A stretch of DNA of 10,462 nucleotides from positions 1-10,462 of the forward strand of contig CAYRKW010000086.1 in NCBI GenBank assembly GCA_964425135.1, in the 5' to 3' direction. The translations under genes were made by a program, and so were the position numbers. Below are positions 6,807 to 10,462 of the stretch, piece after piece. The stretch comes from CAYLLD01 sp964425135 (lineage in GTDB: Bacteria > Pseudomonadota > Alphaproteobacteria > Rhodobacterales > Rhodobacteraceae). The number at the start of each line of letters is the position of its first letter. Position 1 is the first letter of the stretch. The notes under the pieces were generated by a model. That model saw only the letters and a list, made by a program, of their open reading frames with translations, was not told the DNA's origin and searched no databases.

Positions 6807-7508
6807 TTAGCCCTCCCGATCCAGCTGCCGCGAGAGGATCATGGAAAACTCATCGGCAAAGGTCTCATGCTCGGCAACGATTTTTTCGGCATCCCCCGAG
6901 AGCTTGTTGTAGAAAATCACCGCAGGGATGGCGGCGAGAAGGCCCAGACCGGTCGCCAGAAGCGCCTCGGCGATCCCCGGCGCGACGACGGCGAGATTGG
7001 TGGATTGTTGCAACGCGATCTCTTCGAACGCGTGTTTGATACCCCAGACCGTGCCGAAGAGCCCGACGAAGGGTGAGATTGAGCCGACTGTCGCCAGAAA
7101 CGTCAGCCCGCCCATCAGCGTGTCGCTTTCGCGTCCAATCGCCACGTTCATCGCCCGGTCGATCCGTGCCTGGGCATTGGCCATCAGCCCGCCATCGGAC
7201 AGATGTGAGCGGCGCCATTCGCCCATGCCGGCGGCGAATATCTTCTCAATCGCAGAGCGCGGTTTCTGCCCGACGCGATCATATATCTGATCGAGCGGCT
7301 GGCCGGACCAGAATGCCTCTTCAAACGCGTCGCCTTCGTTGCGGGCGGCGCGGTAGTTGATGAATTTCTGAATGATAATCGCCCAAGACCAAATCGATGC
7401 CGCGATCAGCATCAGCATCACGATCTTGACCACCAAAGTTGCACGCAAGAATAACGCAAGTAGCGAGAAATCAATCTCGCCAGCCGCAGCAAGTGCTGTC
7501 TGTTCCAT
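6807..7508 (-). CDS. tolQ: Tol-Pal system protein TolQ (MotA/TolQ/ExbB proton channel)
   Basis: TolQ forms the inner-membrane stator pore that, with TolR, uses the proton motive force to drive TolA. The 233-residue protein has three membrane segments (about 24-46, 133-158, 174-199). The conserved channel stretches are GLFGTVWGIKHAF (149-161) and APGIAEALLATGLGLLAAIPAV (about 176-197), with the small polar residues lining the pore. Length matches E. coli TolQ (230). The ATG at 7506-7508 is preceded by a poor ribosome-binding site (AGAG/GCAG). It is the first gene of the tight tolQRAB block and lies 122 nt after ybgC, with a good promoter candidate in that gap. Confidence 0.97.
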   Translation of the reverse strand: MEQTALAAAGEIDFSLLALFLRATLVVKIVMLMLIAASIWSWAIIIQKFINYRAARNEGDAFEEAFWSGQPLDQIYDRVGQKPRSAIEKIFAAGMGEWRRSHLSDGGLMANAQARIDRAMNVAIGRESDTLMGGLTFLATVGSISPFVGLFGTVWGIKHAFEEIALQQSTNLAVVAPGIAEALLATGLGLLAAIPAVIFYNKLSGDAEKIVAEHETFADEFSMILSRQLDREG

Positions 7509-7539
7509 GTGTCTGCTCTATTTTTTAACCGCCTGTAGG

Positions 7540-7558
7540 GCCGCCTCTTCTGGGCGGC
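7540..7558 (-). promoter_or_regulatory. GC-rich hairpin at the predicted 5' end of the tolQ mRNA
   Basis: GCCGCC (7540-7545) and GGCGGC (7553-7558) form a perfect 6-bp stem with a 7-nt loop. On the minus strand no T-run follows, so it is unlikely to terminate ybgC transcription. It begins only a few nucleotides after the transcription start predicted from the promoter at 7569-7597, so it would cap the tolQ message and could protect it from 5' decay. The role is inference; the hairpin itself is directly visible. Confidence 0.45.
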
Positions 7559-7568
7559 TTTGGAGAGT

Positions 7569-7597
7569 ATGATACGACAGAATTGCACAGTTGTCGA
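7569..7597 (-). promoter_or_regulatory. Candidate sigma70-type promoter of the tolQRAB operon
   Basis: On the minus strand TCGACA (7592-7597) and TATCAT (7569-7574) are separated by exactly 17 nt; each matches the housekeeping consensus at five of six positions. The start would fall near 7562, about 54 nt before the tolQ ATG. It lies wholly within the ybgC-tolQ gap. This is the best sigma70-like match I found in the window, judged by eye. Confidence 0.55.
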
Positions 7598-7630
7598 AAG
7601 AGAAAATCCGGCAGGGCTTTTTCTGCGGGG

Positions 7631-8029
7631 TTAATCGCCGATCTGCTGTAAACTTAGCGTGATAGGCTGCGGAATTCGGGCGGGTTTTCCGTCCTCACGT
7701 AATGCTACAATTGTGACATCTGCGCGGAAAAGGAGCGTTTCATCGCGCAGAACTTCTTGTAGAAGTTGGATGCGCACGCCTTTCAATTCGGTCAGGCGCG
7801 TGGTGACGGTGAGCATATCATCCATACGGGCGGGCGCGAGAAAATCGGCGGCAACGTGGCGCACGGCGAAGACCATCCCTTCGCGCGATTTGAGCGCCAT
7901 CTGATCGACGCCGACTGCGCGCAAGGCCTCGGTCCGCCCGCGCTCGATGAATTTCAGGTAGTTGGCATAGTAGACGATCCCGGCCAGATCGGTGTCTTCG
8001 TAATAGACGCGGATGGGGTGTTTGTGCAT
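7631..8029 (-). CDS. ybgC: Acyl-CoA thioesterase YbgC (4-hydroxybenzoyl-CoA thioesterase family, tol-pal associated)
   Basis: YbgC is a hot-dog-fold thioesterase that hydrolyses acyl-CoA or acyl-ACP thioesters and is encoded with tol-pal in many Proteobacteria; its role there is unclear. From the ATG at 8027-8029 the protein has 132 residues, the usual size. It carries the signature YYEDTDLAGIVYYANYLKFIERGRTE near the N-terminus, in which the Asp of DTDLAG (D14) is the expected catalytic residue. The frame stays open 44 more codons, to 8161, with a further ATG at 8093-8095. The extra residues are rich in Pro, Arg, Ala and Lys and resemble no family segment, so the short form is preferred although no start has a strong ribosome-binding site. 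It precedes tolQ by 122 nt on the same strand. Confidence 0.9.
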   Translation of the reverse strand: MHKHPIRVYYEDTDLAGIVYYANYLKFIERGRTEALRAVGVDQMALKSREGMVFAVRHVAADFLAPARMDDMLTVTTRLTELKGVRIQLLQEVLRDETLLFRADVTIVALREDGKPARIPQPITLSLQQIGD

Positions 8030-8183
8030 GGCGTGATGCTTGGCGCAAGCGCTGGGGCTTTGCAAGCGGGTTGGGTGAGGCTTCTGGAATGCCATCGGCC
8101 CTGCGTCAGCGAGACGTATTGAGGCATTCGAGCGGTAGGGGCGCCCGCGTTCGGCCCGCACTTATTCAGCGCAGAGTGCGACG
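8030..8183. other. hspQ-ybgC intergenic region
   Basis: These 154 nt contain one inverted repeat, CGCACT (8157-8162) with AGTGCG (8175-8180), a 6-bp stem with a 12-nt loop, just after the hspQ stop. No T-run follows, so terminator function is doubtful. The rest is an open extension of the ybgC frame that I do not consider coding. No convincing promoter is seen. Confidence 0.35.
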
Positions 8184-8510
8184 TTAATGCAGCACCGCGC
8201 CCAATTCGTATTGGCTGCCGCTCATCGAGCCGAACACTTCCTGCACATCGGGATGCTCCACCGGCTGTCCGGTTTCATCCGCCAGAAGGTTCTGCTCGGA
8301 GACATAGGCGATGTAGTAGGACGTCTCGTTTTCGGCGAAGAGGTGGTAGAACGGCTGCTCCTTGGACGGGCGCTGTTCCTCGGGAATACGTGCCCACCAT
8401 TCTTCGGTATTTGAAAATTCAGGGTCAATATCGAAAATCACACCCCGAAATTCGTGAATCCGATGTTTAACAACCTGACCGATGCCAAACTTGGCCCGTG
8501 CTTTCAACAT
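8184..8510 (-). CDS. hspQ: Heat shock protein HspQ (YccV-like, hemimethylated-DNA-binding family)
   Basis: HspQ is a small cytoplasmic heat-shock protein. In enterobacteria it acts as a specificity-enhancing factor for the Lon protease, and it was earlier described as a hemimethylated-oriC binding protein. The 108-residue product carries the family pattern KFGIGQVVKHRIHEFRGV (7-24), DIDPEFSNTEEWW (27-39), QPFYHLFAE (52-60) and YVSEQNLL (69-76). E. coli HspQ has 105 residues. The start ATG 8508-8510 gives the usual N-terminus (MLKARAKFGIGQ); GGGGCG lies about 10 nt upstream. It is divergent from the AEC transporter gene, with 121 nt between the start codons, and reads toward ybgC. Confidence 0.93.
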   Translation of the reverse strand: MLKARAKFGIGQVVKHRIHEFRGVIFDIDPEFSNTEEWWARIPEEQRPSKEQPFYHLFAENETSYYIAYVSEQNLLADETGQPVEHPDVQEVFGSMSGSQYELGAVLH

Positions 8511-8541
8511 AACTTGTAACGCCCCAACAAACTGATTCCAC

Positions 8542-8580
8542 CACTAGGGAATTACAATACCACAACCAAGCTGATACCAA
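8542..8580 (-). promoter_or_regulatory. Weak promoter candidates for hspQ
   Basis: Two overlapping patterns occur on the minus strand. One is sigma70-like, TTGGTA (8575-8580), 18 nt, TGTAAT (8551-8556). The other is only loosely RpoH-like, CTTGGTT (8564-8570), 14 nt, CCCTAGTG (8542-8549). Since hspQ is a heat-shock gene in enterobacteria an RpoH promoter would make sense, but this match is poor. The whole 121-nt divergent gap is AT-rich and must also serve the rightward gene. Confidence 0.22.
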
Positions 8581-8631
8581 AGCCAAAATGTAAGGCATTT
8601 ACCGGCTCGAACTGTTAATAAAGGTTAAGGA

Positions 8632-9513
8632 ATGCAGGTCACACTTCTGGTTTTGGAGATTGTTGCACCGGTCTTCATCCTGGCCGCAATCGGTGTGATC
8701 TGGGTCAAGCTGGGGCTCGAATATCGCGTTGCCTTTGTCTCACGGCTTGCCATGAAGCTGGCCCTGCCCTGCCTGATATTCATGGCGCTGATAAAATCGC
8801 AGATCGATCCGGCGCAGATCGCCAATCTGGCGCTGGCAGCATTGACTGCGCATGTGGTGCTGGTGCCGATCTTCTGGGCGATCACCAAGGCGATGCGGCT
8901 TGAAATGTCGACCTATCTCGCCCCGCTCATCTTCGGGAATACCGGCAATCTGGGTCTACCGCTGGCGCTCTTTGCCTTCGGTCAGGCGGGGCTTGACGCT
9001 GCCGTTATCATCTTCGCGGTGTCGCTGATCCTCGCCTTCACCTTCGGCATTTGGGTTGTGTCGGGCGGCGGCAATCTGACGGGGCTGGTTCGCGAGCCGT
9101 CGGTGATTGCGATCCCGCTTGCAGCAGCGGTGATGTATTGGGATATCCCGCTGCCTAACTGGACGACAAACACGCTCGATCTGATCGGACAAATGGCGAT
9201 CCCGCTGATGCTGCTCACCTTGGGCGTGGCGGTCGGCCGGCTGAAACCGCAAGGGCTGGCCCGCGCCATAGCGCTCTCGGTCGTCAAAGTCGCCATTTGC
9301 TTTGGCAGCGCATGGCTTATTGCCGATTGGTTCGCGCTCTCGGACGTCGCCTTCGCCGTTCTGGTCCTGCAAATGTCCACACCAGTTGCCGTCACGGCCT
9401 ATCTGATCGCGGAAAGCTACGGCGCGAAATCAGAGGACGTCGCAGGCCTCGTGGTCGCCTCAACCCTTGTGTCGGTCCTCGCAATCCCACTGATCCTGTC
9501 GTTCTTCGTGTAA
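8632..9513 (+). CDS. AEC-family (auxin efflux carrier-like) membrane transporter
   Basis: The 293-residue protein is almost entirely hydrophobic, with about ten predicted membrane segments, as in the AEC family of secondary transporters (YfdV/MdcF-like). The helix-break motif GNTGNLGLPL (102-111) and a second polar break LQMSTPVAVTAYLIAESYG (246-264) lie at the matching positions of the two inverted halves, which is typical of AEC proteins. Bacterial members are linked to export or uptake of small organic acids such as malate or malonate; the substrate cannot be told from sequence. The start ATG 8632 has AAAGG 7 nt upstream. It is divergent from hspQ and is followed after 88 nt by the SMP-30-like gene on the same strand, so a sugar acid or lactone-derived substrate is conceivable but speculative. 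Confidence 0.9.
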   Translation: MQVTLLVLEIVAPVFILAAIGVIWVKLGLEYRVAFVSRLAMKLALPCLIFMALIKSQIDPAQIANLALAALTAHVVLVPIFWAITKAMRLEMSTYLAPLIFGNTGNLGLPLALFAFGQAGLDAAVIIFAVSLILAFTFGIWVVSGGGNLTGLVREPSVIAIPLAAAVMYWDIPLPNWTTNTLDLIGQMAIPLMLLTLGVAVGRLKPQGLARAIALSVVKVAICFGSAWLIADWFALSDVAFAVLVLQMSTPVAVTAYLIAESYGAKSEDVAGLVVASTLVSVLAIPLILSFFV

Positions 9514-9557
9514 GGCCAGATCTTGATCCCCCTTGCAGTCAGCGACTTCTGCGACTA

Positions 9558-9569
9558 GGGACACGTCCC
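9558..9569. promoter_or_regulatory. Inverted repeat GGGAC-AC-GTCCC upstream of the SMP-30-like gene
   Basis: The perfect 5+5 inverted repeat lies about 33 nt before the ATG and is followed directly by a CACACACACAC run. Close upstream, GCGACT occurs twice (9542-9547 and 9551-9556). The inverted repeat could be an operator or simply chance. No clear promoter is visible in this 88-nt gap and no terminator follows the transporter gene. Confidence 0.22.
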
Positions 9570-9601
9570 ACACACACACGACCGTACCAAAGACCAGACC
9601 T

Positions 9602-10462
9602 ATGACAGCTATCGCAATCAGCCCGGCCAAATGTGCGCTGGGGGAAGGCCCCTTGTGGCACCCGCTTACAGGCGATCTCTACTGGTTTGATATTATCGAA
9701 AACACCCTGCACAGACGCGGCGCGCAAGCCAGCGCGACATGGGTGTTCGAGCAAAATGTCTCGGCAGCGGGCTGGATCAATGAGACCGACCTGCTGATCG
9801 CGAGCGAGACGGAGCTTTTCCGCTTCTCGACCACCAATGAGACCATGGAGCCGATTGTGCCGCTTGAGGCGCAAAACCCTCTGACCCGCTCCAATGATGG
9901 CCGCGCGGACCGGGCGGGCGGCTTCTGGATCGGGACTATGGGCAAGAACGCACAGGCGCAGGCGGGTGCGATTTACCGCTTTTGGAAAGGCGAGCTGCGC
10001 ACGATCCGCGACAATGTCTCCATCCCCAACGCCATTTGCTTCAGCCCCTCGGGCGATACGGCTTATTACACCGACACAGTGCTCAGCATCGTCTTCTCGC
10101 AAGCGCTGCATCCGATCACAGGCTGGCCTGAAGACGATCCCGAACCTTTCCTCGATTTCACCCATCAGGCGCGCAGCCCCGATGGTGCTGTGACCGACGC
10201 CAAAGGCAATATCTGGATCGCGTTCTGGGGCGAAGGGCGGGTTCAGGGCTTCTCGCGCAAGGGCAAACCGCTCGAAAGCGTCAACATCCCGACGCCCAAT
10301 GCGACCTGCCCGGCGTTCAGCGGCAAAGACCTCAAGACCATGTGTATCACCTCCGCCATGCAGGGGCTTGGCGAAGAGAGCAAGGCGCAAGATAATCCGG
10401 CAGGTCAGACCTTTGCTGCACAGGTCCGCGTGAAAGGTCTGCTGGAACCTGCAGTGATCCTA
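9602..10462 (+). CDS. SMP-30/gluconolactonase/LRE family protein (3' end at window edge)
   Basis: Members are six-bladed beta-propeller lactonases that hydrolyse sugar lactones (glucono- or arabino-/xylonolactone) with a bound divalent metal; they usually act in the cytoplasm in sugar-oxidation pathways. The 287 visible residues keep the metal and active-site positions expected from human SMP-30: E15 in LGEGPLWH, N98 in RSNDG, N143 in SIPNAICFSP, and D194 in SPDGAVTD. Later strands GNIWIAFWGEGRV (202-214) also fit. The family usually ends near EP-x-VxL, and the window stops at LLEPAVIL, so probably only the stop codon or a few residues are missing. No signal peptide is seen. The ATG lacks a recognisable ribosome-binding site. 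The substrate is unknown. Confidence 0.92.
   Translation, partial: MTAIAISPAKCALGEGPLWHPLTGDLYWFDIIENTLHRRGAQASATWVFEQNVSAAGWINETDLLIASETELFRFSTTNETMEPIVPLEAQNPLTRSNDGRADRAGGFWIGTMGKNAQAQAGAIYRFWKGELRTIRDNVSIPNAICFSPSGDTAYYTDTVLSIVFSQALHPITGWPEDDPEPFLDFTHQARSPDGAVTDAKGNIWIAFWGEGRVQGFSRKGKPLESVNIPTPNATCPAFSGKDLKTMCITSAMQGLGEESKAQDNPAGQTFAAQVRVKGLLEPAVIL

Noticed and set aside
9539..10390. 283-codon minus-strand frame opposite the SMP-30-like gene
   Set aside because: The plus strand carries a well-conserved lactonase with all metal residues; the antisense product resembles nothing and reflects GC-biased third positions.
1..10462. CRISPR array, tRNA/rRNA, insertion sequence or phage genes
   Set aside because: No regularly spaced direct repeats, cloverleaf-like sequence, transposase, integrase or terminal inverted repeats were seen; gene content is core chromosomal.

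Overview
The window looks like ordinary core chromosome of an alphaproteobacterium, most likely Rhodobacteraceae (Roseobacter-like). This rests on moderately high GC content, on the protein sequences, and on the gene order ybgC-tolQ-tolR-tolA-tolB-pal-cpoB-tilS-ftsH, which is familiar in that family. No insertion sequence, phage gene, CRISPR array, tRNA or rRNA is visible, and I found no evidence of a new multi-gene system.

Layout. Positions 1-8510 are all transcribed leftward (minus strand). Read in that direction they hold hspQ (Lon-linked heat-shock protein), ybgC (acyl-CoA thioesterase), tolQ, tolR, tolA, tolB, pal and cpoB (the complete Tol-Pal envelope machine), tilS (tRNA-Ile lysidine synthetase), and the first 235 codons of ftsH (membrane AAA protease), which runs off the left edge. 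Two rightward genes follow: an AEC-family membrane transporter (8632-9513) and an SMP-30/gluconolactonase-family protein (9602 to the right edge), which appears to lack at most a few C-terminal codons and its stop.

How they work together. TolQ and TolR form a proton-driven inner-membrane motor. It energises TolA, which spans the periplasm and acts on TolB and the outer-membrane lipoprotein Pal, so that the outer membrane constricts during division. CpoB links this to peptidoglycan synthesis. The genes from tolQ to tolB are packed with gaps of 4-13 nt. pal has a 105-nt leader of its own, and cpoB follows pal by 10 nt. tilS and ftsH are separated from the tol cluster by 256 nt and from each other by 102 nt. 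HspQ and FtsH both belong to proteolytic quality control.

Regulatory signals read by eye: a sigma70-like promoter (TCGACA-N17-TATCAT) before tolQ, with a GC-rich hairpin at the predicted mRNA 5' end; an RpoH/sigma32-like promoter (TTGAAA-N13-CCCTATCT) before ftsH; a weaker sigma70-like candidate before tilS; and a strong GC-rich palindrome in the cpoB-tilS gap that resembles a dispersed intergenic repeat more than an intrinsic terminator. No gene-free stretch exceeds 300 nt.
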